From: Hermatobates lingyangjiaoensis
Taxonomy: Eukaryota > Arthropoda > Insecta > Hemiptera > Hermatobatidae
Direction: 5' to 3'
Assembly: GCA_026182355.1 (NCBI GenBank)
Contig: JAPFBL010000601.1
Location: 51,001 to 115,000 of the forward strand
Length of the DNA: 64,000 nt
The position numbers and the translations under genes are program-made. Below the pieces are notes generated by a model, which made no database searches, was not told where the DNA came from, and saw only the letters and a program-made list of their open reading frames with translations. This document shows, one piece after another, positions 33,611 to 44,947 of this stretch; within the stretch, counting starts at the first letter, position 1, and every line of letters starts with the position of its first letter.

Positions 33611-33739
33611 AAACAAAAATTTTAAAAAAGCTAAGAAAAAGTCTGAAATTTTATACCAAAATGATTTTTTAAGGTCGTAATTGTTTTTATGTTTTATATA
33701 TATAATACTGTTTTTTAAAAGGATTTTTCAACCTTAATA

Positions 33740-34380
33740 ATTGTAAATTAAAAATAAATGTAAAGACTAACTTGGAATCCTCATACCCGACTGAAAAGAC
33801 TTGACTTAAAACGACGATTCTTACTACTGTACAGACTTTTAGGGAAACACTCGAAATTGACGCTACATAACAAAGTACTACTATACAAAACATTACTGCG
33901 ACCGACCTGGACTTACGGACTTGAACTATGGGGTTGTGCAAAAACCATCCAATATTCATAGAATACAATCATTGCAATCTAAAATCCTCCGCACTATCAC
34001 AAATGCTCCGTATTACGTCAAAAACTACACCCTTCATAAAGACCTAAAAATTCCATTCATCCAAAACCTTGCCTCTGATCGTTATAAGTCATTTCACAAC
34101 AACCTTTCCTCTCACCCAAATCCATTTGTACGAATCCTTGTTTCCTCCTCACCTTCCCAGAATCCCGCCAAGACGACTCAAGAGAAAATGGCCCAGGGAT
34201 CTACTATTACAATAATATACTTTCAAAAAGAAAAAAAAAACCAAAGTGAGAAGTTGAACCAGTGGGTTTCATTGTTTGCTCATGTGCATCGATGTCATTA
34301 TGTAATCTATTACTACTTATGCCTGTTACGCATAATATGCGTAGTTGTATATTTGTAAATAAAGATGATAAAAAAAAAAT
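33740..34380 (+). mobile_element. Jockey-type non-LTR retrotransposon, 3' end of ORF2
   Basis: The sequence reads LTWNPHTRLKRLDLKRRFLL, then NKVLLYKTLLRPTWTYGLEL, WGCAKT and, after a frame shift near 33940, SNIHRIQSLQSKILRTITNA, PYYVKNYTLHKDLKIPFIQ. This is the C-terminal thumb/linker part of a Jockey-clade reverse transcriptase (the LRP.WTYG..LWG block and the Q..Q.K.LR.I..AP.YV.N..LH.DL..P block). It ends with a 3' UTR and AATAAAGATGATAAAAAAAA. Truncated and frameshifted, hence inactive. Confidence 0.85.
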
Positions 34381-34384
34381 AAAT

Positions 34385-35029
34385 GTATTTAAATTTTTCA
34401 AAACTATTTTTTAAAGCTGTTGTCATTGCATAGTTTCGGCTTTTTATAGCTACTACATACTAAAATTCACTGCTGCTAATAATAGGTAGATTTGACTTAA
34501 TTATGAATACGAATTTTTTTCATGAAACATGTTTTGAATAATTTCTCCTTAATTTGAATAAACAAATACTATTAAAAAAAATTCTCAAATAGAGCCTAGT
34601 AAAATAAAACATCTGTAAAACGGTATTCTTTCCTTCTTGATTGTTACCAGGTACCGTTATAATGGTGTTATGTGAATGAGGGACAGATTTGTCATATGCT
34701 TGGAGAAAAACACTATGTTTAAAAGTAACAGATGTTTATTCTGTAGATTCCAACCCTCAATAAAAAAAGTGTCTACTTTGTTGTGTTGAGAGCAGTTAGA
34801 GAAGTCATGTGGATGTGGAAGCAGCTGTAGAGTGGAACAGCCGTCATCAGTGAGAAAGGATCTTCAAATTGTATTAGATCTGGAATGAGCGTGAAGGAGC
34901 TAGACAAGCTATCAGCCGCGCGTTACGGATCTAGCGGTATTCCAACAGCTTGAGAGAGGCAACCGTTAGCCAGTCCGACAAACTGCTTCCAGATGAAACG
35001 TCCTCTTCAATTATGAAATGGTGCAAAGA
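34385..35029. other. No gene seen
   Basis: AT-rich then moderately GC-balanced (34780-35029), immediately before the 93-bp array. No recognisable feature. Confidence 0.45.
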
Positions 35030-35034
35030 ACCGG

Positions 35035-36070
35035 TAAGTTTCCGCCTTATGAGCTCTACAGTCATCTAACAATCAGCGAGATTAAAGCACAATCAATGCC
35101 CAGCCATATCTTCATAATGAATCTTCAGCACTTCGCACCTTATGAACTATACAGTGATCTGACAATCAGCGAGATTAAAGCACAATCAATGCCCAGCCAT
35201 ATCTTCATAATGAATCTTTAGCACCTCGCACGTTATTAACTATACAGTGATCTGACAATCAGCGAGATTAAAGCACAATCAATGCCCAGCCATATCTTCA
35301 TAATGAATCTTCAGCACTTCGCACCTTGTGAACTATACAGTCATCTGACAATCAGCGAGATTAAAGCACAATCAATGCCCAGCCATATCTTCATAATGAA
35401 TCATCAGCACCTCGCACCTTATGAACTATACAGTGATCTGACAATCAGCGAGATTAAAGCACAATCAATGCCCAGCCATATCTTCATAATGAATCTTCAG
35501 CACTTCGCACCTTATGAACTATACAGTGATCTGACAATCAGCGAGATTAAAGCACAATCAATGCCCAGCCATATCTTCATAATGAATCTTCAGTACCTCG
35601 CATTTTATGAACTATACAGTGATCTGACAATCAGCGAGGTTAAAGCACAATCAATGCCTAGCCATATCTTCATAATGAATCTTCAGCACTTCGCACCTTA
35701 TGAACTATACAGTGATCTGACAATCAGCGAGATTAAAGCACAATCAATGCCTAGCCATATCTTCATAATGAATCTTCAGCACTTCGCACCTTGTGAACTA
35801 TACAGTGATCTGACAATCAGCGAGATTAAAGCACAATCAATACCCAGCCATATCTTCATAATGAATCTTCAGTACCATAGCATTTTATGAACTATACAGT
35901 GATCTGACAATCAGCGAGGTTAAAGCACAATCAATGCCTAGCCATATCTTCATAATGAATCTTCAGCACTTCGCACCTTGTGAACTATACAGTGATCTGA
36001 CAATCAGCGAGATTAAAGCACAATCAATGCCTAGCCATATCTTCATAATGAATCTTCAGTACCTCGCACC
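35035..36070 (+). repeat. 93-bp minisatellite, about 11 copies
   Basis: The unit runs TATGAACTATACAGTGATCT, GACAATCAGCGAGATTAAAG, CACAATCAATGCCCAGCCAT, ATCTTCATAATGAATCTTCA, G, then a variable ACCTCGCACC segment. The period is a multiple of 3 without stops in one frame, giving 67- and 202-codon repetitive ORFs. No start context, splice signal or conserved family supports a real protein, so I treat these ORFs as by-products. Confidence 0.85.
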
Positions 36071-36124
36071 GGCTAAATAATTACTCTTTTACTATAACAA
36101 TGTTAAGACTACTTAATATTTCGA

Positions 36125-36335
36125 GTATACAGAATAAATCTGAACACGTTGTTCTTCGAAGAGGAGTTAAGCCGTCGGTCCGGAGCCCCGTACAATGTCA
36201 AATACTCGTTAAGATCCCTACTCTAAATATACTTAAGTTACGCAAAATTTTAGACTGCTAATATTGTTGAAATCTTTATTGTGTTCAGCTTATGTGTGTT
36301 CCGTGTGAGACTGCTACTGCAACCTAACCTAACGT
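36125..36335 (+). mobile_element. tRNA-derived SINE, 5'-truncated, tail type A
   Basis: Body from AATAAATCTGAACACG through ACTCGTTAAGATCCC to GCAACCTAACCTAACG. The tRNA head is missing. It starts at the same body region as the 2019 copy. Confidence 0.75.
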
Positions 36336-36339
36336 GTTG

Positions 36340-37095
36340 CCTAACTTTGTATTTTTTTTTTTTTAGCTTGATTAATAAAAAAATATAGAATAGAGTTTTT
36401 TTTCATAGTAAAATTAATATCTTTATGTTTCATTTTGAAGATGGTTTGTTGTGATGCATGAAGTGTGTTTAGGGAATGGCTGGTGGAGGTCAGGGTCGTG
36501 TAGATTACTGCATGCATGACATGTCCATGACATGTCCATGACTGATTAATACACCAGTCGATGGAGACGTGTCGAAACACAGGACAAGCGAAAAGACATT
36601 GGGCGTGACTCGCTCTGTGACCCTCTTGCCCAAAGCCTCCCCTGATCTCTTTAACCTTTCAACTTGTCCCATTTTATCTTTCATTTCAAAACTTAATTCA
36701 ATAAATCATTATCTTTTTTTTTTTTTTTTTTTTAGAACTGACTCATTTGTTTTTATGAATCCAGTTTGTTGAAACAGTTTTGTTTCCTTCTATTAGAATT
36801 GCATATTATCGTATGTTTAATAATAAGTTTCAGCTGAAAATAGTTTTAAATGCTAAGTTCATTTTTTCTATTCTCCCTATGACTGCATACTAAACAATGG
36901 TTAAATGATTTCTCATACGCTAACCGATTGGTTTTGTAGGTCACCGCGGATAAAAGCCCATTTATCAGATTTACTGAAAGTGCAACCGTAATCTATATGT
37001 AATTTTTCGATCAAATGATGCAGTCAGAATATAATATTCTAAGAAGGTCTTCTATCTAGGAGTAATTTCTTCAAGTTAACTTTTAGAGTAAATCT
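36340..37095. other. No gene seen
   Basis: AT-rich with poly-T at 36711-36734. A GAGACGTGTCGAAACAC sequence near 36562 only vaguely resembles a decayed hammerhead core. Confidence 0.45.
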
Positions 37096-37099
37096 CTTA

Positions 37100-37962
37100 A
37101 ATAATTCAATAAACTTCGTACTTTAATATAAGTCACTTTTGTGATGAATGATACTCCTCAAGTTGACAATAAATTGCTTACCTTGCTATAGGTCATTTTT
37201 GTGATGAAGGATACCCCTCAAATTATCAATGAACTTCGTACTTTGCTACAAGCCGCTTTTGTGATGAAGGATACTCCTGAAGTTGTTAATAAACTGCGTA
37301 CCTTGCTACAAGCCGCTTTTGTGATGAAGGATACTCCTGAAGTTGTTAATAAACTGCGTACTTTGCTATAAGCCACTTTTGTGATGAAGGATACTCCTGA
37401 AGTTGTTAATAAACTGCGTACTTTGCTATAAGCCACTTTTGTGATGAAGGATACTCCTGAAGTTGTTAATAAACTGCGTACTTTGCTATAAGCCACTTTT
37501 GTGATGAAGGATACTCCTGAAGTTGTCAATAAACTGCGTACTTTGCTATAAGCCACTTTTGTGATGAAGGATACTCTTGAAGTTGTCAATAAACTGCGTA
37601 CCTTGCTACAAGCCGCTTTTGTGATGAAGGATACTCCTGAAGTTGTTAATAAACTGCGTACTTTGCTATAAGCCACTTTTGTGATGAAGGATACTCCTGA
37701 AGTTGTCAATAAACTGCACACTTTGCTATAAGTCACTTTTGTGATGAAGGATACTCGTACTCTTGAAGTTGTCAATAAACTGCGTACTTTGCTATAAGTC
37801 ACTTTTGTGATGAAGGATGCTCCTTAAGTTATCAATAAACTGCGTAGTTTTCTATAAGTCACTTTTGTGATGAAGGATATTCTGGAAGTTGTCAATAAAC
37901 TGCGTACCTTGCTACTAAGCCGCTTTTGTGATGAATGATACTCCTCAAGTTGTCTATAAGGT
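37100..37962 (+). repeat. 60-bp minisatellite, about 14 copies
   Basis: The unit is AATAAACTGCGTACTTTGCT, ATAAGCCACTTTTGTGATGA, AGGATACTCCTGAAGTTGTT. The central copies are nearly identical; the outer ones are more diverged, the usual pattern for unequal exchange. The 60-bp period keeps a minus-strand frame open (194 codons, 37218-37802), which I consider an artefact. Confidence 0.9.
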
Positions 37963-37964
37963 GG

Positions 37965-38689
37965 CCGAGAGAACTACCATGCCTTACATATGGGCACTCA
38001 GTCAGATAGGCTTTGTAACACTTTATGAGACCTCTCTCCAGACGATTAAGACAAAAATGTTCTCACCTTATTTATGCCGAACTTTTTTTTTTTTATAAAT
38101 CAAATATCTATATTCAAGATGATTTGAAAATGAAGTCAATCAAAAAACACATCAGAAAGTGACAATAAAGATCAGCATTCTTTAATACACCCTGACCTGA
38201 TAAAATCATTTCCAACCAAAAATCCCTGAAACCAATATTTATCATATGAACCATAATACCGTTTTACGTGGTTGATTAGTCTGTTAAACATAGAACCATA
38301 AAGATACATATCTTAAACAGGACAAATACCGGCTAACGTTAGCGTCCTTTACAGTTAGAGTAACACTAATTGACAAGCAGGTAAGCTAGCAAGGAACTGC
38401 GTGACTCCAGCCTCCAGTATAGCACTGATAACCGGTTGTTTGTTGCAATCGTCTAAAGTAGCGTACTTGCCGATAGTATTTAAGATTCATGCTTTGGTCA
38501 TTACCTAGTTTTTTTTTTTTGTAGAAGATGGGCGACGACAAATTTTACAATAAGGAAGACATAAAGCCATTGATACTAAGACCATGCGATGCATTGTAAT
38601 AATCAAAAATGCCTACTCTAATATTCTTGACTCAGTCCAGTCATTTGGCTTAACTATAACAAACATCGGTGTTAGACCATCAAACGTAG
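37965..38689. other. No gene seen
   Basis: Mixed-composition sequence. The part next to 38690 may be further LINE sequence, but no domain could be read. Confidence 0.4.
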
Positions 38690-39445
38690 TACTATCATAA
38701 GACTCAACCACAAACAACCAAAGATACTTATCAATAAGTTTGGGTGCCAGGCTAACTCAGTGGTTACGTACTCGCCTGTGAACTGATAGGACCGGGGTTC
38801 GATCCTCACCTGGCCCTTGATTTATTCACGCTGGAGGTGAATAAATCTGAACACGTCGTCCCTCGGAGAAGGACCGTCGGTCCCGAGCCTGTACGATGTC
38901 AGGTACTCGTTAAAGATCCCTACTCTTAAATACATTTGAGTTAGGCAAAATTTAGGACTCGCACTGTTGAATCAATCTTCATTGTGTGGTATCACAAAGG
39001 GCCAATGCTCGGCCTACGTGTGTTCCCTTGTGGAACTGCCACTGGCAACCTAACCTAACCTATCAATAAGTTTGAGAATAGGCAAATCTTATATTGTATG
39101 AAAAGGAGCAGGAATAATCTAAGGATTTAACTGGATTTATAACGACTCACTGCAAACTTAATAGCCATCTGTGAAGAATGGGCATTATCAATGGTGGTTT
39201 GTTCAGATTCAGGTAGAGGAAGAAACACCGTTGCACCTGCTGGCTGATTGTCAAGCCACTGTGCTATACAGAGCCAGGTCCTACTCCAGGAGCACTCAAT
39301 AAAACTATAGAAGAACTTTTAATGTTGGACCCAGCAAAAGTGCTGATCTTCTTGGAGGCGTTGAAGCTAACTGAGGGACTATAGTTCAGAAGGATGGAAT
39401 ATACAATAGTTCTTAGGACGCAGTACTATAATCACCCTCAATAAA
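38690..39445 (+). mobile_element. LINE 3' end interrupted by a SINE
   Basis: Homologous to the minus-strand LINE tail at 21955-22370, including AGGAGCAGGAATAATCTAAG, GAAACACCGTTGCACCTGCT and the 3' end CAGTACTATAATCACCCTCA followed by an AAAT-type tail. The frame is broken by several changes. The SINE at 38743-39060 splits it at AATAAGTTTG|AGAATAGG, where the other copy is continuous. Confidence 0.75.
38743..39060 (+). mobile_element. Full-length tRNA-derived SINE with clear target-site duplication
   Basis: Flanked by identical 14-bp repeats TATCAATAAGTTTG (38729-38742 and 39061-39074), the mark of LINE-mediated insertion. A box CTAACTCAGTGG and B box GGTTCGATCCT lie in the tRNA-like head, then GATTTATTCACGCTGGAGGTGAATAAATC (palindromic), a conserved body, and a 3' tail of AACCTAACCTAACC. 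At 318 bp this is the reference copy for the family. Confidence 0.9.
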
Positions 39446-39449
39446 AAAA

Positions 39450-40010
39450 ATAAATATATAAATAATAAAACTCAACCAGAACCTATTAAACAGAGACATT
39501 GTGGCTGCTTTTCAAAAAAGTACCTTAAGTAACATTTCAAAAGACTGGGATGTTTCAATGCCGTTTTGAAATATTTTCTATGAAATTTGTTTCCTAATTA
39601 CTCTAGCTTCTTATGTAACCCGCAATTGAATTTTGAGGAACTTAGGATGGGTATATCTTAAAATGGTTAAATTAAGAATCTTACTAAAATATAAGAGTTG
39701 ACAGGGTTTAATGTCAGTTAAAAATCAGATTGCACAAGCACCTGACTGCTAATGTAATTATATAATATTGTGAATTATTACGTTACACAAGAATAATACT
39801 AGGGATTCCGTCAAAACTCTTTTACGCTTACAATTCTTTCCCCTATGAAGAAAACCTCATAAAATATTTATAGGAATATAGTATTAAAGTAATTTTGAGA
39901 ATATTTAACCCTTTATGATTGACAGTTGATTGAAATTAAATCATTTTTTTAATTGAACTAGAGTGTGAAAAGTATTCTTTTGCAAGTTTGTATAAGTACA
40001 CAAACTCTAC
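39450..40010. other. No gene seen
   Basis: AT-rich sequence without recognisable features. Confidence 0.45.
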
Positions 40011-40030
40011 AACAGTGTTTCCCAAAGTGG

Positions 40031-40430
40031 GTAGGGGGGCGGTAATGCAAAAAGGAGCGGGGATTCTATTTCCATAAATTGAAAATGTTTATGCAATATA
40101 ATTTCTAAATTTAAGTGAAAACATGACATGTAAACTTCTAGGAAACGATTTCTTAAAATTACTTGTTTTGATATTTCATTTTTATGTTAAAAGTATATTC
40201 TCACCTAAGTTTCTTTTATTGTGTATTAATTCTTTTGCATAAATATGCTATGAAACAATACATCTATTAGATTCTACATAATTATTCGATTAGTAATTAT
40301 TTTAATTTAATTATTAAAATAATACTCATTTGGTTATTTAGTCTAGGAATCTGATTAATATTCAAGGGTGTTGAGCTATAGGTTTATGGACCCAAAGGGG
40401 CGGTCAGTCGAAAAAGTTTGGGAGTATGTA
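40031..40430. mobile_element. hAT-type non-autonomous element (probable)
   Basis: Starts near 40013 with CAGTGTTTCCCAAAGTGGGT and 'gggggcggt', and ends near 40424 with GGGGCGGTCAGTCGAAAAAG, TTTGGGA. These are hAT-like inverted ends and subterminal sequence. The outermost right bases have diverged, and no 8-bp duplication is clear. Confidence 0.6.
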
Positions 40431-40440
40431 TGAAACGATG

Positions 40441-40465
40441 GACATACACACACACGCACACACAT
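40441..40465 (+). repeat. (CA)n microsatellite
   Basis: Short CA repeat with one CG interruption. Confidence 0.75.
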
Positions 40466-40875
40466 TCCTGTATTCACCAAGGAATGTCATGGCATGTAAA
40501 AGATCTCCGTTTTCTAGCCAATGACCCCTAATACAATATCTTTGTTAAGTTTTTAGGAAATATTGACTTTAATGAACTTTAAACATAATCCTATAAATCT
40601 AATAATTATTATTAACCTTTTTTTTGTTTTTTTTTCCTTATTATCATTCTTTTTTTTCATTTCATTTCCATCTTTATTTCTCTCTTATTTTTGTTTTCTT
40701 TTGTTTTCCCTGTTTTTTTTCTTTTGTCTTTTATTTCTTATTCTTAAGTTTGTTAAATATATTATATACGTATATTGTAATATATAAGAAAATCTGTTTA
40801 AGAAATACATGTAATATAATAATGGAGCATGTATCAATAAATTCCCTGGTGTAAGGGTGTACTTTCACCAGGAAA

Positions 40876-40922
40876 AACACACACACACACACACACTCAC
40901 ACACACACACACACACACACTC
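40876..40922 (+). repeat. (CA)n microsatellite
   Basis: About 22 CA units with one CT interruption. Confidence 0.9.
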
Positions 40923-41032
40923 CATGATAAATTTTAACATACTTCTTTAAACATAAAAATCCTTTTAAAAACTGCAATTATTTTTTTTCATTATACTATA
41001 TATTAATAAGCTAGTAACTACCTACCTATATG

Positions 41033-41112
41033 TGTCACACTCGAGTGTGACCGATGTTACCCGAGTAACACAAGAGTGGTTGAAATTTAACCGAGTGGGG
41101 CCGAAGTACGAA
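41033..41112. repeat. Cluster of small CGAG-centred palindromes
   Basis: TCACACTCGAGTGTGA is a perfect 16-bp palindrome. Next comes GTTACCCGAGTAAC (near-perfect) and then TTTAACCGAGTGGGG. All are built around ACCCGAGT/CTCGAGT. Function unknown; possibly a transposon end. Confidence 0.5.
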
Positions 41113-41316
41113 TAAATTAACAATAGTGAAATAAAATTGCTATTTAGAAAGTTATTAAAAAAATAGTATTACTCTAATGAGTTAATATGATATGCTAGAA
41201 GAATAAAAAAGTTAACCCCAATTAAACATATATATTCTGGTGCAGTCTATGATGTGGTGGATGGTTATGGAACAAAGTGTTTGACTAATCCAAAAAAAAC
41301 ATCACTTGGTTGTTAA

Positions 41317-41385
41317 CAAGTTTGATGTTGTGTTTACTTATAATACAGTTGTTGAGTGTAGGCCACTCCAGATTTTTTATTTTAA
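41317..41385 (+). repeat. Dispersed repeat R, terminal fragment
   Basis: TTGATGTTGTGTTTACTTAT, AATACAG, GTTGAGTGTAGGCCACTCCA, GATTTTTTA matches the R end. Confidence 0.6.
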
Positions 41386-41389
41386 TTTT

Positions 41390-42230
41390 TATTCCTGTTT
41401 AAATTAAATATATTATAGGTAAGGGAGTACAGCGTCTGTAAGGATGACTCTTATGTTACTAATTAAATTAGTAAATTAAGTTTAGCTAAAGATAAAACGA
41501 TATTCATTGATTGCTATACGATGCGAAGTTTACCAGGTCAGCTAGTTATTGTTATTGGCTTATAGTTAACCAAAAAAAAAAAAAAGAGGTATTATTTCGT
41601 GAAAAGGAATAGGGTGCTTTGTTCAAGACAGTTAACTTCGTGGACTAGACTGAACTTTCGTCACGAACAAAGGAACATTCGTGTGATGAGGGCCGTATTT
41701 TTGACACGTTTAATTGCTGAGGCTGTTAAACAGTCTCTAATAGAATGTCCGGATCCGTTTTGAGTAATATATATCTATTCTCTTCCGCTCTAACGACCAT
41801 TGTTTCTTACTTCCCAAACTTTCCTTATTCAACTTTCTCTTTCATCAGTCTAAAAGCCGAAGTGCAATTCATTTTTTTTTAGCATAATTTAAGTATGTTT
41901 ATAAGCCAATTAACTATAATGATTAACGAATTTTGACATCAAGTGCTAAATCTTACCCTATTTAAAATTGTTAGAGTCAAATACACTACTATTAAATTTG
42001 ATACTCATATTAAGTTTAAATTGTCAATATTTTATCAAACATCATATTCTCTTATGTATGGTGTCTAAAATTTGCTAAAATCTAAATACTACTTCTTTTT
42101 TTAAAAAAAAATCATAAATTTCGTTGAGATATTGATTGAGATATTAAAAAAAATTAGTTTGGCTACAAATGTGAAAATTTTATTAAAGTTTTTCTTAAAA
42201 AAAAATATCTCGAATTCTAACGTAGTGCAA
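41390..42230. other. No gene seen
   Basis: AT-rich with A-runs. No coding or repeat signature recognised. Confidence 0.45.
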
Positions 42231-42231
42231 T

Positions 42232-42440
42232 CACTTATTATGTCGTATTTACTCATTGTGGGGTAAAAGTTAATGAAATGGTCTCCACTTAAGAAAATTT
42301 TAATGGTATAAACAACGCGTTTCGAACACGTAGTGCCTGAGGAACAACGCTACGTGTTCGAAATGCGTTGTTTATACTATTAAAATTTTTATATGTGGAG
42401 ACCATTTCATTAACTTTTTACCCTACAATGAATATCTCAA
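42232..42440. mobile_element. Palindromic hammerhead cassette (ACGCGT family), left core truncated
   Basis: The outer arms (GTGCAATCACTTATTATG, TACTCATTGTGGGGTAAAAG, AAATGGTCTCCACTT) match 26493-26745. The minus arm keeps ACGCGT, GAA and half of stem II (42314-42334). The plus motif has CTGAGGA, A, a mutated stem II (CAACGC..GTGTTC), GAA, ATGCGT. Neither looks fully active. Confidence 0.65.
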
Positions 42441-42939
42441 ATGTTAAGGAAGTAGATGTAGATATACAGTATTTGTAAAACGTAACAGTTACGTAGACTT
42501 TAATGTTTTGTAAGATATGTTAATGGCAATGTGCTCATAAGAGTAAACATAGGTTTAGTCGGTAATGTATGCCCAAGAACAATGACACCCACAAACAAAC
42601 AATGCAGGAAGCCGAGCCGATCGAGTTTCAGCTTGAATAATCTTCAAGTCTGTTTATTTAGCATTTATTTCACTTGAAAGTGGAAATTACTAGCTGATTT
42701 GCAAATCTAGATAGTGAATTTCTAATATGAATTTGAAATGTATCGTGTATCGATCACCTGTAAGTAAACAGTTATCATATAATCATATGTAAACATCGTG
42801 AAATGAAAATCTGATTACAATAATCTCGAGTGTTTATCTTTGTTTGTTATAAATAGATACGTTGAATAGTTTAGAGGTTTATCATCTATTGACATATTAG
42901 TTTCAGGTCTAAATGTATGTGGATATATATTGAGAGAGG

Positions 42940-43440
42940 GAGAGAGAGAGAGAGTTGGATAAGAAAGTGAAAGTGGAAAATAAAAGGTTTTTATAAAAGC
43001 CTCCTTTTTAAGGTTCAGTTGTAGTAACAAAAGATTGGTTGAAAGAAGAAGGGAGGGCAGTAAAAAAAAAAAAAGTAAAAGGGCCTTTTCCACAAAGAAC
43101 CCTTTTAACCAAACTTTCCTAATTAAGAATTTGTAGGAAATGGAGAGGGGGAAAAGAAAATTTTAAGAAAATTTATGGCCCAATAAACGGGCCTTTGGTA
43201 TTAAGGACCTCCAGTAAAGGTACAGGCCAAGGTAGAAAAAAAGAAAGGAAATAAAAAAAAAATTAATTTTGAAATAAAATAAAAACAATTTTGGTTTTTT
43301 TATTTGGCCTTGAAATACAGACGTTTTTATTAAGTTAAAAGAAATTTTGTTTTTTAAAATTAAAAAAAAGAAAAAAAGAAAAAACAAAATGTAAAAAAAT
43401 GAAAAGGAAAACAAAAAAACCCTTTTTTTTTAATTTTTTG
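42940..43440. other. Suspected low-quality or strongly biased sequence
   Basis: Long stretches of A and G runs (GGGAGAGAGAGAG, AAAAAAAAAAAAG, GGGGGAAAAG, CCCTTTT), where almost every base is part of a homopolymer of 2-5. The texture differs abruptly from both flanks. It may be a purine-rich tract or a consensus error region. Confidence 0.4.
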
Positions 43441-43444
43441 TTTA

Positions 43445-44460
43445 CGAAAATTTGACGTAAATGTCTGGTTATTTCACTTTTAGGAATGTAACTGGACTTA
43501 GCTCAATAGTTCAGCTACTTACTTATTAACCTACAGAGGCTTTGTAGTTCTGCACTTTCCAAGCGGACACCACTACCCTGTATAGTTGTAAAGGAAAGCA
43601 AACAATTTGAGTTTCTCAAGTGTTCCTACGTGGTTTCTACCACAAAACATGTGCTCCTTTCATTTCCATACTTTCAAGGTTCATTCGATCCTTTGTTGTT
43701 TGTTTCTTGTTTAATAGTTCTAGAGATTTTTTTCATAGCTGCAGTTTCTGAAGTTAGTAAAAATAATAGTTCAACACTTGAAATAAAAAAAAGTTAATTC
43801 ATCTATGAATTTTAAATGATTATTATTATTGTTGCAAAACATCCACTGAACAGGAAATAAAGTTTAAAAAGTATTATTTTGCAATTAGACATTACAATTT
43901 TCTTATAACTAATTTTAATAGCCTAAAACCTTACGAATATTATTTTTTTTTTGTTGATAAGTGTGATAATGTCTACTAGGACATTAGCACTATCTGTTTT
44001 TTACGAATATCAATTTAAACAAACTTGTACAACATCATCAAGACAAAAAAAGAAGCCGTTTGTTCTAAATGATTAACAATCAAGATGGAAATGATATACG
44101 TATAAATACACTTTGCCAGATGGAGAGAAAGGGAGAGAGATGAAGAGAGGGCAGTCGAAGGGGGGGGGGGGGGAGGCTTGAGAGGGAAAATGAAAGAAAG
44201 TCTGTGATAGTAAAGAAAAGTAGACAGTATTTATCAAATATGTCTCTTGTAAACACTGTATACTTTAGCAAGAATACAGAAATAATTAGAAATGAAAGAG
44301 ATCATTACAGGTTAAAAATTTGGAAATCCTCTTTAGAAAAAAATAAAAAAAATATAAATATTCATGCCAAAAGGATCAAGACAATAACATAATAAACAGT
44401 CCAAGGACCAAACAAGACTTTTTTTGTGTTCTTTATTTTTTTTCTCTTTCCTGTGTGAAC
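43445..44460. other. No gene seen; purine-rich tract and poly-G
   Basis: GGAGAGAGATGAAGAGAGGG and a poly-G of about 15 lie at 44120-44176. Otherwise AT-rich. Confidence 0.5.
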
Positions 44461-44475
44461 TTTTTTTTTTTTTTT

Positions 44476-44590
44476 ATATAATATATATATATCTTATACA
44501 ATCAAAAACTCAATTGGGTTTTTGACTCTGACCAAGACCGCTTATTACGGTTGAAAGACCTTATTCTTGATTATTGATAAATTATATATG
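44476..44590 (+). ncRNA. Hammerhead-like motif (AGATCT family), mutated
   Basis: GACT, CTGACCA (G8 to C), A, GACCG/CGGTT, GAA, AGACCT, T at 44524-44566, after a short (TA)n. The core change predicts loss of activity. Confidence 0.5.
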
Positions 44591-44833
44591 TATTTTTTAT
44601 ATAGATCATATTTTTAAAGAAATATAGTAGTTTATTTGTTCTCAAAATATAAAGAACAAAAATTAACTTTTAAGCCACTCTCAGCACCTAAAAATAATTG
44701 TAATTAAATCTTATGAGTAGTTATTAATTATCACCAACACATTGAAAACATAAAGGTTAGAGTAGATAGAACGACAGTAAATAAGACTGAAGACTGCTTG
44801 GGGCTTGAAGATAATGGGTGTGTTTTGTTTCAG

Positions 44834-44947
44834 GTGTTGGATGACCCGGTGGTCGTGCTGGTCCAAGGGAACATGACAAGATGTGGAGAACTGACCTCGT
44901 TTTGGCCTCCCTTCTCACCATCGTAGCCTCTGCTGCTTTTAACAAAG
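44834..44947 (+). CDS. First coding exon of a putative secreted or membrane protein
   Basis: A polypyrimidine stretch and acceptor (TGTTTTGTTTCAG, ending 44833) precede the exon. Translation from ATG 44881 gives MWRTDLVLASLLTIVASA then AFNK: a short polar N-terminus, a hydrophobic core of about 14 residues and small residues at a likely cleavage site, i.e. a signal peptide. The exon ends at AAAG|GTAAGC (donor at 44948), phase 1. The 47 bases before the ATG would be 5' UTR, with two short upstream frames (ATGs at 44841 and 44873). GC content is higher than in the neighbourhood. The rest of the gene must lie downstream, beyond what I can recognise, so the protein family is unknown. Coding part 44881-44947. 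Confidence 0.6.

Noticed and set aside
35035..36070. CRISPR-like array of regular repeats
   Set aside because: The whole 93-bp unit is repeated without unique spacers, in a eukaryotic repeat context. It is a minisatellite, as are the 54-, 60-, 43- and 17-bp arrays.
36541..36600. GAGACGTGTCGAAACAC as a hammerhead
   Set aside because: No CTGANGA box, and GAC/GTC has only a 1-2 base loop. Too weak to list as a motif.
37218..37802. 194-codon repetitive minus-strand ORF
   Set aside because: By-product of a 60-bp minisatellite whose period is a multiple of three. No conserved motif or gene context.
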